DNA of 64,000 nucleotides, taken from NCBI GenBank assembly GCA_013697635.1, contig JACCWM010000133.1, positions 55,513 to 119,512 on the forward strand. Reading direction: 5' to 3'. Of the stretch, positions 34,034-42,692 are shown piece by piece. The translations under genes and the position numbers were made by a program. Every line of letters begins with the position of its first letter. Within the stretch, counting starts at the first letter, position 1. This stretch comes from Lujinxingiaceae bacterium. GTDB taxonomy: Bacteria; Myxococcota_A; Bradymonadia; Bradymonadales; Bradymonadaceae. The notes below the pieces were generated by a model. That model was not told the origin of the DNA, did no database searches, and worked only from the letters and a program-made list of their open reading frames with translations.

Positions 34034-34822
34034 ATGGCGTCAAAGCTGAAGTCAGGAGTAGAGAGCATTGGCTCGTACCTCATCCGGGGTATCGAGGAGC
34101 TCGGAGGCATGGCCACGATGTTGTTCGAGGCCATTGTCTGGGCGTTTCGCCCACCCTACCGTGCCCGCATCATGTTTCAGGCCCTGGAATCTGTGGGCGT
34201 GGGCAGCCTCTTCATCGTTTTGCTCACGGGCATGTTCGCCGGCCTCGTGCTCTCCTACCAATCCGATTACGCATTTCGCATCTTCAATGCCCAGACCCTC
34301 GTGGGCGCCACGGTCGCCGTCTCGCTGCTGCGTGAGCTCGGCCCGGTATTTACTGGCCTGATGGTCGCCGGGCGCACCGGCAGCTCGATGACCACCGAGC
34401 TTGGCACCATGCGCGTCACCGAGCAGATCGATGCGATGGCCGTCATGGCCGTCAACCCCGTGCAGTATTTGGTCATGCCCCGCGTGGTCGCCACGATGTT
34501 GATGATGCCGGTGCTCAACATGCTCTTCAACTTCGTGGGGATCGGGGCCTCCTACGCGCTCTCCGTGCTCTATATGGAGACCGATCCGGGCATTTACGTG
34601 CAGCACATCACGCGATTTGTGACCGTGCAGGACTTCTATTACAGTTCGATCAAGGCTGCGGCCTTCGGGCTGATCATCGGCCTGGTGGGCTGCTACAAGG
34701 GTTTTTACGCCTCGGGTGGCGCCAAGGGCGTCGGCCAGGCGACGACCTCCTCGGTGGTCACGAGCAGCATCGCCATCTTGCTCGTCGACTACTTTTTGAC
34801 CACGATGATGTGGTCGCTGTGA
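34034..34822 (+). CDS. mlaE: MlaE-family lipid ABC transporter permease
   Basis: Inner-membrane permease of an MCE phospholipid transport system. 262 residues with an amphipathic start (RGIEELGGMATMLFEAIVWAFRPPYR) and five or six helices. Conserved MlaE regions are present: ALESVGVGSLFIVLLTGMFAGLVLSYQ, AVSLLRELGPVFTGLMVAGRTGSSMTTELGTMRVTEQIDAM, and the ASGGAKGVGQATTSSVV end. The MCE gene follows after 27 bp. The usual ATPase gene (mlaF) is not next to it. Gene symbol by family, not by proven orthology. Confidence 0.92.
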   Translation: MASKLKSGVESIGSYLIRGIEELGGMATMLFEAIVWAFRPPYRARIMFQALESVGVGSLFIVLLTGMFAGLVLSYQSDYAFRIFNAQTLVGATVAVSLLRELGPVFTGLMVAGRTGSSMTTELGTMRVTEQIDAMAVMAVNPVQYLVMPRVVATMLMMPVLNMLFNFVGIGASYALSVLYMETDPGIYVQHITRFVTVQDFYYSSIKAAAFGLIIGLVGCYKGFYASGGAKGVGQATTSSVVTSSIAILLVDYFLTTMMWSL

Positions 34823-34849
34823 GTCATCGGCACATGCAGTCAGGGCATT

Positions 34850-36400
34850 ATGAAGTTTGCTGATATATTTACACCCTTTAAGGTCGGCCTGCTCGTCATC
34901 GCCGCCGTCGCCGCAACAATCGCGATGATCGTCGTCTTGAGCGGCGACATGCGCATGGCCGAGGCCGAGACCAATCGCTACTACGCCATGTTTGACGACG
35001 TGACCGGTCTGGCGATGCGCTCGCGCATTCAGATGGCCGGCATCCCGGTGGGCACGATCGAGAACATTCGCCTCGTCGGCAGCCGCGCGCGCGTCGACAT
35101 CGCCGTGCGAAGCGACATCGTCATGTACGAGGGTGTCCCGGAGAACGACCTCTACCGAAACGGCGCGACGATCGCACGCCGCCAGGCAAGCCTCATCGGC
35201 GACTATTACCTCGAGATCACGCCGGGCACGGCCGGGCGCGTGTTGGTCAGCGGTGACGAGATCAAGAACATCATCGTCGCCGTCGGACCCGAGGAGCTCT
35301 TCGAGCGCCTCAACCTGATTACGCGCGACATTCAAGCCGTCACCGAGTCGCTCGCCACCGTCTTCGGCGGCGAGGAGGCTCAGCAGACCGTGCAGCAAAT
35401 GATGGCCGACCTGGGCAACATCCTGACCACGGTCAACGTCTTCATCGACACCAACTCCGGCAAGCTCGATCAAGTGGTCACCGATTCGGCCAACATCAGC
35501 CGCGATATCTCGCTGTTGACCAGCCGCGGCACCCAATCGATCGACGCGATCTTGCGCGACACCGAGGCGATCGTCCAAGAGGTGCGCTTTATCGTGGGCC
35601 AGTCGACCACCGACGTTCAGGCCGGCCTGGGCACCTTGCAGGGCACGCTCGGGCGGCTGCAACGCACGCTCGACTCGCTCAACTACAGCCTTCAAAACGT
35701 GCAGGACATCACCGAGAAGATCAACGAGGGCGAGGGCACCATCGGCGAGCTGGTCAACAACCCGGCGATCGCGCTTCGCACCGAGCAGATCCTCGACGAC
35801 GCCGGCGAGTTTTTGGGCCGCGTCGCCCGGCTCAAGACGATCGTCGAGCTTCGAAGCGAGTACCACATTGGCAACCAGCAGCTCAAAAACGTCTTTGGTC
35901 TGCGCCTTCAGCCCTTCGAGGGCAAGTACTATCTGGTCGAGTTCATCGACGACTTTCGCGGCACCACGCGCACGGTCACCGAGCGCGTCAGCACCACCGA
36001 CGCCGACTCTGATCCGGTCTTCCAGGAGACGCGCGTGACGACCACCGACGAGTTCAAGATCAGCCTGATGTTCGCCCGCGGCTACCGCTTCAGCGAGTGG
36101 CTCATGCTCACCGGGCGCTTTGGCATTCTCGAGAGCAGCGGTGGCCTGGGCATCGAGGCCGGGCTCTTTCCCAACAGCGCGCTTCAGCTTCAGGCTGATG
36201 TGTTCAACTTCGGCCAGGCACCCAACCCACGTCTGCGCGCCTTTGCCGCCTACCAGTTTCTGGGTTTTGCCTTTCTCTCGGCGGGCCTTGACGACATCTT
36301 CAACCCGGGCCGTCGTGACTACTTTTTGGGCGCGGGAATTCGCTTCGACGACGAAGACTTGAAAGCTATCTTGACCACGACCGGCGTGCCATCGCCATAA
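34850..36400 (+). CDS. MCE-domain protein with long helical and barrel-like C-terminus
   Basis: Periplasm-facing partner of MlaE. One membrane helix (~12-30), then an MCE domain at ~42-120 (YAMFDDVTGLAMRSRIQMAGIPVGTIENI, ASLIGDYYLEITPG). Residues ~145-330 are a helical region of the kind that forms a hydrophobic tunnel in PqiB-like proteins. The last ~170 residues alternate polar and hydrophobic strands with aromatic ends (KYYLVEFIDDFRG, FKISLMFARGYRFSEWLMLTGRFGILESSGGLGIEAGLF, LRAFAAYQFLGFAFLSAGLDDIFNPGRRDYFLGAGIRF), like an outer-membrane beta-barrel. That would let one chain span from inner to outer membrane (inference). 516 residues. Confidence 0.9.
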   Translation: MKFADIFTPFKVGLLVIAAVAATIAMIVVLSGDMRMAEAETNRYYAMFDDVTGLAMRSRIQMAGIPVGTIENIRLVGSRARVDIAVRSDIVMYEGVPENDLYRNGATIARRQASLIGDYYLEITPGTAGRVLVSGDEIKNIIVAVGPEELFERLNLITRDIQAVTESLATVFGGEEAQQTVQQMMADLGNILTTVNVFIDTNSGKLDQVVTDSANISRDISLLTSRGTQSIDAILRDTEAIVQEVRFIVGQSTTDVQAGLGTLQGTLGRLQRTLDSLNYSLQNVQDITEKINEGEGTIGELVNNPAIALRTEQILDDAGEFLGRVARLKTIVELRSEYHIGNQQLKNVFGLRLQPFEGKYYLVEFIDDFRGTTRTVTERVSTTDADSDPVFQETRVTTTDEFKISLMFARGYRFSEWLMLTGRFGILESSGGLGIEAGLFPNSALQLQADVFNFGQAPNPRLRAFAAYQFLGFAFLSAGLDDIFNPGRRDYFLGAGIRFDDEDLKAILTTTGVPSP

Positions 36401-36428
36401 TCGCGTGTCTTTTCACTGGTGACGACTC

Positions 36429-38204
36429 ATGAATGGCTGGGCTCGGCTTGGCAGGCAGCGATGGCGGTGGATGGTCGGCACAGGTGCCGCCATTGTACTG
36501 CTCGCGGTCGGCGCCGAGGTCGTCTCTCAGGAGTCGCGTCGAAACGGCGTCACGCTGCACGAATACTTCGACCCGGCCTGGGCTGGAGCCAGCAGCGATG
36601 GTGTTGGTCCCGCGCGCGAATCGGTCAATCAGCGCCCCGGCGAGCCTCCGGGCTTGAGCCTCGAGGCCGGTCGCGACGAGCTGATCCTCACCGGAGATGG
36701 TCCGCTGGCCGATGTGCCCATCGAGCAACCCCACGGCGCGCTCGACCCACGCACGGGCGCCAATCGTCTCGACGATCAGACCGACCGCGTCGACGAGCTG
36801 AGCTACTTTGCCCAGTTTGACCCCAGCGTCATCCCTTACAAGCGCCAGGTGGTACAAAACCGCGTCGTGCGCTCGGCCTCGGGCGACTATACGGCCAGCC
36901 TCTCGAGCAACCGTGAGCGCCCCGTCGCGATCGAGGGCACCCGCGTGCACCGCGACGAAGACACCTTCTGGGGCTCGTTTCTGGTGCGCGCCGAGCCCGG
37001 CGCCTTGCATCCGATCCCCAGCGTCTCGCCAGACCAGCGCCTCTTGCGCGTGGAGAGCGAGCCGGCCGCCGCGCTTCGCTTCGTGCGCGACCAGGCCGAC
37101 AATTTCTATGTCGCAAGCGACTACGCCGGCCTGATTCGCGTCAACGTGCAGATCGCCGCGCCGCGCTTTTACTTCGATGGAGAGTTGGGCAAAGACATTG
37201 GCTGGAACGACTTTCCCTCCGGGCTGGTCGTGCCGCTCTCCGAGGAGGTGCGCGCCGTGGCCACGCGCGTCATGGGCAAGCTCGGCGTCAGCCGCAGGCA
37301 GACGCCCCACGCCGCCCTGATGGATCTTGTCGAGTACTTTCGTGATTTCGAAGGCCGCCCGCTGCCCGCCTCGGCCAGAACCGGCGATCTCTTCGAGACG
37401 ATCGCCCTTGGCAAGTTTGGCGTCTGCCGCCATCGCAGCCTGGCCTTCGTGATCATCGCCCAGACGCTGGGCATCCCGACGCGCTACGTCTACAACGAGG
37501 CACACGCCTTCGTCGAAGTCTATTGGCCCGGCGAGAGCTGGCGTCGCATCGATCTGGGAGGTGCCGCCGAGGACGTGAACATGCGCCAGGACGGCCAGCG
37601 CCGCATCCATGACGGCGCGCGCAACGATACGCTACCAAAACCGCCGGCCTACCTCTCCGAGCTCGAGCGGATCATGGGCCAGGACAGCCCCGGCGACGAC
37701 GCCTCCCCTGGCGGCGACCAGGCTGGCGATCAGCAGATCGCCGACGGTGACCGACAAGGCACCGCCGGCGAGCAGGCCCATGGCCAAGCCGGTGAAACAC
37801 AAGCCTTGCCATCGGAGCACGACCTGGCCCCTGAGGCCATCGAGATCACGGCGCCTGTCGCCGAAATCGACGATGCACGCCGCCCCATCACGATCCGGAT
37901 CATCTCGGCCGATCAGCAGGTCCTTCGCGGCCGCGCAATCGAGGTGCGCGGCGAGCTCGCGGCAAACGACGGCACACCCCTTGCCAACCGATCTGTGCGT
38001 GTTTTGCTTGGCCCGGTCGGCGCCTCTTCGGGCGCCGCCGCCATGGTGCTGGGCACGGCAACGACCGGGCAGGACGGCCATTTCTTGGGCCAGTTCGATA
38101 TCGCCCGCACGGTCTCGATCGGCCGCTGGGCGCTGATCGCGGTCTTCGACGGGGACGAGAACGACCGCCCCGCGGCCACGGCCGCCTCGGGCATTGCACG
38201 CTGA
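36429..38204 (+). CDS. Exported transglutaminase-like protein
   Basis: 591 residues with one N-terminal hydrophobic segment (~15-30) as signal anchor. A transglutaminase-like domain has Cys333 (GVCRHRSLAF), His359 (EAHAFVEVYW) and Asp375 (RRIDLGG), so the catalytic triad is intact. A low-complexity Gln/Gly/Asp linker (~415-460) leads to an Ig-like domain (RIISADQQVLRGRAIEVRGEL, GQDGHFLGQFDI). Proteases or crosslinkers of this fold act on envelope proteins; substrate unknown. It begins 28 bp after the MCE gene, so it may be expressed with it. It may be a second partner for the MoxR/DUF58 system. Confidence 0.87.
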   Translation: MNGWARLGRQRWRWMVGTGAAIVLLAVGAEVVSQESRRNGVTLHEYFDPAWAGASSDGVGPARESVNQRPGEPPGLSLEAGRDELILTGDGPLADVPIEQPHGALDPRTGANRLDDQTDRVDELSYFAQFDPSVIPYKRQVVQNRVVRSASGDYTASLSSNRERPVAIEGTRVHRDEDTFWGSFLVRAEPGALHPIPSVSPDQRLLRVESEPAAALRFVRDQADNFYVASDYAGLIRVNVQIAAPRFYFDGELGKDIGWNDFPSGLVVPLSEEVRAVATRVMGKLGVSRRQTPHAALMDLVEYFRDFEGRPLPASARTGDLFETIALGKFGVCRHRSLAFVIIAQTLGIPTRYVYNEAHAFVEVYWPGESWRRIDLGGAAEDVNMRQDGQRRIHDGARNDTLPKPPAYLSELERIMGQDSPGDDASPGGDQAGDQQIADGDRQGTAGEQAHGQAGETQALPSEHDLAPEAIEITAPVAEIDDARRPITIRIISADQQVLRGRAIEVRGELAANDGTPLANRSVRVLLGPVGASSGAAAMVLGTATTGQDGHFLGQFDIARTVSIGRWALIAVFDGDENDRPAATAASGIAR

Positions 38205-38272
38205 TTGACCGCACGCCCCCTTCCCTATTGTCGTCTTTTCGCTGCGCTCCCAAAGCTCCCAAGGTTGCTCAA

Positions 38273-39373
38273 ATGCTCAATGCCGTCTTCTTGCTCATCG
38301 TCGGTGGCATCGTGCTCGTTTTGGGCGCCGAGATCCTGGTGCGAAACGCCTCCAAGCTCGCCGCTACCTTTGGCATCTCCTCGCTGGTCATCGGCCTGAC
38401 GGTGGTGGCCTTTGGCACAAGCGCACCCGAGCTTGCCGTCAGCACCCGGGCCGCGCTGCTCGGCAACCCGACGATCGCGCTAGGAAATGTCGTGGGCAGC
38501 AACGTCTTCAACATCTTGTTCATTCTGGGAATCTCGGCGCTGATCACCCCTTTGACCGTCTCCGTGCAATTGATCCGATGGGACGTCCCCCTGATGGTCG
38601 CCTCCTCGGTGCTCGTCTACCTGATGGCCCTCAATGGCGTGATCGGACGCGAAGAGGGCCTCGTGCTGCTCGTGCTGCTCGTCGCTTACAACGGCTTCGT
38701 TATCCGTCGCGCCCGAAACGAGAGCTTACCTGGGGATTCCATCGTCGTGCCCGACGAGGTGCCCAACTCGACGCGCGCGCGCCTGCTCATGCTCGCCCTG
38801 ATTCTGGTCGGCCTTGCCCTGCTCGTCGCCGGCTCGACCTGGTTCATCGAAGGCGCGATCTTCATCGCCCTGGCCTGGGGCGTAAGCGAGGTGGTCGTCG
38901 GACTGACGCTCGTCGCCGGTGGAACGTCGCTTCCCGAGGTCGCGACCTCGATCGTTGCCAGCCTTCGCGGCGAGCGCGATATGGCCGTGGGCAACATCGT
39001 CGGCAGCAATATCTTCAACCTGCTCGCCGTTTTGAGCGTTGGCGCCATGGTGAGCCCGATCGGCATGCCGATCCCTGCCTCCTCGCTGCTCTTCGATCTG
39101 CCCGTGATGGTCGTGGCCGCCGTCGCATGCTTGCCGATCTTCTTCACCGGCGCGCTCGTCAGCCGCTGGGAAGGTGGCGTCTTTCTCGCCTACTACGTGG
39201 CCTTCATCGTCTACTTGCTGCTCGACGCAACCCAGAGCCCCTACCTGCTCAACTACCGCACGACGCTATTCGTCTTCGTCGTCCCGCTCACCGCGCTGAC
39301 CCTGTTCGTCATCGCCTACCGCGAGTGGAAGTCCCGGCGAAGCTCAACGCCACCGGCCAATCACCCCGCGTAA
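38273..39373 (+). CDS. Na+/Ca2+ exchanger family (CaCA) antiporter
   Basis: Exports Ca2+ in exchange for Na+ (or H+); inner membrane. I use ATG 38273; a TTG upstream gives an unlikely polar extension. The 366-residue protein has about ten helices and the two inverted alpha-repeats of the family: GTSAPELAVS ... GNVVGSNVFNILFILG in the first half and GGTSLPEVATS ... GNIVGSNIFNLLAVL in the second. The acidic residues of both repeats are present. The loop between halves is short, as in YrbG. Tail-to-tail with the next gene. Confidence 0.94.
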   Translation: MLNAVFLLIVGGIVLVLGAEILVRNASKLAATFGISSLVIGLTVVAFGTSAPELAVSTRAALLGNPTIALGNVVGSNVFNILFILGISALITPLTVSVQLIRWDVPLMVASSVLVYLMALNGVIGREEGLVLLVLLVAYNGFVIRRARNESLPGDSIVVPDEVPNSTRARLLMLALILVGLALLVAGSTWFIEGAIFIALAWGVSEVVVGLTLVAGGTSLPEVATSIVASLRGERDMAVGNIVGSNIFNLLAVLSVGAMVSPIGMPIPASSLLFDLPVMVVAAVACLPIFFTGALVSRWEGGVFLAYYVAFIVYLLLDATQSPYLLNYRTTLFVFVVPLTALTLFVIAYREWKSRRSSTPPANHPA

Positions 39374-39412
39374 GTCGTCAACGCCAAGGCGATCTTGTGA
39401 TTGAGTTGGCGA

Positions 39413-40444
39413 TCAGTTGAGCTTGAACAACATCGTCGCCTTGAAATGGGTCCAGCGGCGCGTGTCGTTTTGAGGCTGGGCGATGGCCTGGACGCGCTCG
39501 ACGATGCAGCTCGTGACCTCGTCGACTTGCAAGGTGTCGAGCATCACCTCGGGCGGCGTGGCGCCGCCCTGACTCGAGGCGACGCGCAGCACGAAGGCTC
39601 CCTGCAGGCGTCCATTCTTGCCCAGACCCCGAAGATAACAAGGATAGACGGCGGCCTCGAGCTCGCCTCGCCACCAGCTGTGGTAGGCGTGGGGCGTGTC
39701 GCTGTCGTCGAGCTGGCCGGCGGGCACGACCCAGGTCAAGGACGTCACCTCGACGCGCGGCACGGCCCGGCTCGCAGCGCCGACGGCCTGGGAGACGCGG
39801 CGCAAGTGGAGCTGATGGCCGAGCTCGCTTTGATAGGTCGCAAGCGCCTGGCCGTCGGATTCGACCAGATGGGCATAGAGCAGGTCGGCTAGCAGCACCG
39901 TCTTAGCCTCAACCTGGGCCTCAACCTGGGCTGATGCCGACTCCGTGGCCGTGGCCGCTTCGCTTGCGCAAAAGGGTTTGTCGTAGTCGTCGTGAGCGCC
40001 GAGCAAGAAACCGATTCGCAGGCCAATGCTGCCCAACTGTGAGCGCGCGATCAGATCGCGGGCGCGCTCCTCGCTGACGTCGAAGTGCAAGACGCAGCCC
40101 TCGCGAAAGCGCAGGAAGTGCTGGCCTTCGAAAAGCGCCTTGTCCCGCAAGCCGCTGACCGAGAGCACGCCGGTGACGCGGTCATAGCCGATGATCGCCA
40201 GGTGCATCGAAGGCACGGTGATCTCCATGACCTCCTGGGCCAAACGGCGACGGTTAAGCTGGTAGGCACGACGCGCTCTGGCCTCGTCTTCACCCACGTC
40301 CTGGCTAATGGGCGCGCTGAAGCGGCAGATCTCGTCGACGTCGTGTCCGCTGCGAATGGGCTCGGCCGCCTCGACGCGCGTGGCTGCGCTCGTCATCGTG
40401 ACGAGCAGCGCGCATGCCGCCGGAAGGGTACGAATCCAATTCAT
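39413..40444 (-). CDS. Exported protein with AgmX/PglI-like C-terminus
   Basis: ATG 40444 gives a signal peptide (NWIRTLPAACALLVTMTSAATRVEAA). The 343-residue product has an unassigned middle with three or four scattered Cys, and a C-terminal ~90 residues that resemble the AgmX/PglI or TonB-like domain common in myxobacteria (AVYPCYLRGLGKNGRLQGAFVLRV, VMLDTLQVDEVTSCIVERVQAIAQP). Such domains are linked to gliding and envelope machines, but function here is unknown. It lies 128 bp downstream of the thioredoxin-like gene on the same strand. Confidence 0.75.
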   Translation of the reverse strand: MNWIRTLPAACALLVTMTSAATRVEAAEPIRSGHDVDEICRFSAPISQDVGEDEARARRAYQLNRRRLAQEVMEITVPSMHLAIIGYDRVTGVLSVSGLRDKALFEGQHFLRFREGCVLHFDVSEERARDLIARSQLGSIGLRIGFLLGAHDDYDKPFCASEAATATESASAQVEAQVEAKTVLLADLLYAHLVESDGQALATYQSELGHQLHLRRVSQAVGAASRAVPRVEVTSLTWVVPAGQLDDSDTPHAYHSWWRGELEAAVYPCYLRGLGKNGRLQGAFVLRVASSQGGATPPEVMLDTLQVDEVTSCIVERVQAIAQPQNDTRRWTHFKATMLFKLN

Positions 40445-40572
40445 CAGAGCTGCCTCGATAGCGTGTAAATTCAAATTCTATGTGAGAGGGTTCTCGCTGC
40501 CGCACTAATAATGCCGAGGCGGCCAGCATATATTTCCACGCGGTGGCGCTCGGTGTGCGGGCGCGGTGGCGC

Positions 40573-41142
40573 TCACAGCAAGGCTTCAATGATCTGTTTG
40601 ACCTGGGGGCGCGTCCAGTCGTACTCGCCGACAAAGCGCGCGACGACGCGCCCGCTGCGGTCGATGATGTAGGTTTCGGGGATTTTCTCGGTGCCGTAGG
40701 ACTTACCCACATCGCCCGAGGGATCGAGCAAGATCGTCATCGCGCTGCGCTGGCCAGGCAGAAACTCTTCCATGAAGCGATCAGCATCGGCGGCATCGGT
40801 GTCCATCGACACGGCGAGCATGACCATACCCTCGGCCGAATACTGGCGCACGAGGTTCTCCATGCTGGGCATCTCTCGGCGGCAAGGCTCACAAAAGCTC
40901 GCCCAGAAGTTGAGGAAAACCACCTGCCCGCGGTAGTCGCTCAGAGCACGGCGCTGGCCGCCTCGATCGAGCAGCTCAAACTGCGGCGCCGGCCGATCGA
41001 CCCACTGGCCGCCAAGCCCCGTCACCGCGTCGAGCACGGCCTGGTCGTCGTGGGCTCCCCAGGGCATCACCAGCATGGCCACAAACCCGATCGCCGCAAG
41101 TCCCAGAAAAGCTTTTTGAACACGCACCACCGTACACCTCAC
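40573..41142 (-). CDS. TlpA/ResA-like membrane-anchored thioredoxin
   Basis: Periplasmic thiol-disulfide reductase. 189 residues with one N-terminal membrane anchor (~10-27), then a thioredoxin fold with the FWASFCEPCRREMP active site (Cys84 and Cys87) and the cis-Pro segment KIPETYIID. Starts at GTG 41142; GTG 41130 or 41127, after GAGG, are alternatives. It lies 22 bp downstream of the glyoxalase-II-like gene and is probably in the same operon. The CEPC centre is typical of the ResA/TlpA group that reduces cytochrome c maturation substrates, but no cytochrome genes are near. Confidence 0.93.
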   Translation of the reverse strand: MRCTVVRVQKAFLGLAAIGFVAMLVMPWGAHDDQAVLDAVTGLGGQWVDRPAPQFELLDRGGQRRALSDYRGQVVFLNFWASFCEPCRREMPSMENLVRQYSAEGMVMLAVSMDTDAADADRFMEEFLPGQRSAMTILLDPSGDVGKSYGTEKIPETYIIDRSGRVVARFVGEYDWTRPQVKQIIEALL

Positions 41143-41164
41143 ATCAACCTTCTAAAAACCGCGA

Positions 41165-41989
41165 TCACCAATTGTTTCGTAACTCGCGCACGCAGCGAAA
41201 CACCGCCTCGTCGTCTGAGGCGGAAACCGCGCGCGCGCTCTCGAGCAGATCGCCATGACGAGCGCGAAGGCTGCGCAGCAGAACCGGGTCGTCGAAGCGC
41301 AAAAACGGGTTGTAGAGGCGCTCGCGTCCAATGTCGGTCAACATCGGACGACGCTGCTCACGCGCGGCCAGTGCCTCCTCTAAAACGCGCCTGGCTTCAT
41401 CTTGTTCCGCCTCGATCGACAAGACGAACTCGGCGTTTCGCACCGCGTAGTCGTGCCCTGGATAAAAGCGCGTTGCCCCGGGTAGCGGGCGCAAGATGTC
41501 ACGAAAAGTGCGAAACAGCACGCCAGCATCGCCGCCCATGCGGCAATGGCCGGCGCCACCGACAAAGATTGTATCGCCGCTGAACAAGTGCTGTGCGTGC
41601 AGCAGGCTGATATGGCCGGCCGTGTGCCCCGGCGTGGCGAGCACCTCGAGGACGAGTGTGCCGATCGTGAGCACGTCGCCACCAGCCAGGCCCTGCTCCA
41701 CGCAGCGCACCCCGGCATGGGTCATCTGCATGTCGATGTATTCGATGTCGCCACTGGCGGCGACGAGCAGCGCGCTCGGAAAAGCCTCGAGCACCGCTCC
41801 GTTTCCGCCGATGTGATCCGGGTGAAAGTGCGTGTTAACCACATACTTCAATCGATAGCCGGCCTCCTTGACCAGCGCGATCGCGCTGTTGGCATCGATC
41901 GGGTCGATGAGCGCCGCGACGCCCTGCTCGTCGGCGACCAGATAGAAGAAGTTGTCGCTGATTTCGCTCGCAATGATTTCGACTTTCAT
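41165..41989 (-). CDS. Metallo-beta-lactamase-fold hydrolase, glyoxalase-II type
   Basis: Hydrolyses S-acyl-glutathione or a related thioester. 274 residues; AAGGAG precedes the ATG. The dinuclear metal site is complete: THFHPDHIGG (His54, His56, Asp58, His59), TPGHTAGHISLL, LFSGDTIFVGGAGHCRMGG and YPGHDYAVRNAEF. The C-terminal helical domain includes ERLYNPFLRFDDP, as in hydroxyacylglutathione hydrolases. Substrate is inferred from family only. Upstream gene ends 28 bp before its start. Confidence 0.92.
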   Translation of the reverse strand: MKVEIIASEISDNFFYLVADEQGVAALIDPIDANSAIALVKEAGYRLKYVVNTHFHPDHIGGNGAVLEAFPSALLVAASGDIEYIDMQMTHAGVRCVEQGLAGGDVLTIGTLVLEVLATPGHTAGHISLLHAQHLFSGDTIFVGGAGHCRMGGDAGVLFRTFRDILRPLPGATRFYPGHDYAVRNAEFVLSIEAEQDEARRVLEEALAAREQRRPMLTDIGRERLYNPFLRFDDPVLLRSLRARHGDLLESARAVSASDDEAVFRCVRELRNNW

Positions 41990-42017
41990 GTTTTCTCCTT
42001 GTCAACGCTCGGCCATC

Positions 42018-42485
42018 CTATACCACGACTTGTACGGCTGCCAACTCCGGGCCTTGCTCGACGCGGCAGCCGTGGCGAACCAGGCTGTCGATCAGTCGTT
42101 GGCGCTGCACCGCGCTCAGATCGTCGGTGGCCACGACGAACTTGCTCGGTGCACAGCCAAGAGTCACCCTGGCAATCCAGCTCGCCATCGCGTGCAGCCG
42201 CCAGGGCGCGCTCGCCAAACCCGAGCAATACCAGGCATCGATCGGCAACGCTTGTGCACGCGCAAAGACCATGACCGCCTCGATATGCTCGAGCGAGGTG
42301 ACCTGGCAAAGCGCGGCCTCCCGGCAGGCTCCCGACACCGGCGGCGGCCCTTCGCCAAAAGCGATGTGAACGACGAAACCATCGACCGCAGTATCGAGGT
42401 AGACGCTCGGCTCCAAGCCGCTTGGGTCAAGCGGCCCCAGCCACCGGATCAACCGCGCGCCCCAGCTCTTTGCATTCTCACCCAT
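42018..42485 (-). CDS. Small uncharacterised protein
   Basis: 155 residues, well supported by AGAGGAGGAGC immediately before the ATG. No signal peptide, no membrane segment and no family I recognise. The composition is mixed alpha/beta (YLDTAVDGFVVHIAFGEGPP; FVVATDDLSAVQRQRLIDSLVRHGC; AAVQVVV at the end). It heads a leftward group with the glyoxalase-like and TlpA-like genes, so a redox or detoxification link is possible but unproven. Confidence 0.75.
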   Translation of the reverse strand: MGENAKSWGARLIRWLGPLDPSGLEPSVYLDTAVDGFVVHIAFGEGPPPVSGACREAALCQVTSLEHIEAVMVFARAQALPIDAWYCSGLASAPWRLHAMASWIARVTLGCAPSKFVVATDDLSAVQRQRLIDSLVRHGCRVEQGPELAAVQVVV

Positions 42486-42692
42486 TTGCTCCTCCTCTTG
42501 CCAAAATTGCTCAACAGATTGTTATCGGCAATCGGTCACGATTTGTTGCCTGTTATTTTGAGAGCCGGTCATTGCCAGGCGCGCTTTGTGCTTCGCCCAA
42601 CGGTTGCATTGCGCTCCCAGAAGGTGTTACCATCGCCATCGACATCGAAGTCCTAAACATTTTCCATTACACAAAGCAGTGCGGGTTCATGG

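Noticed and set aside
34052..35866. Minus-strand open frame (604 codons) opposite mlaE and the MCE gene
   Set aside because: The composition is His/Asp/Val-rich shadow coding, and it overlaps two well-supported genes.
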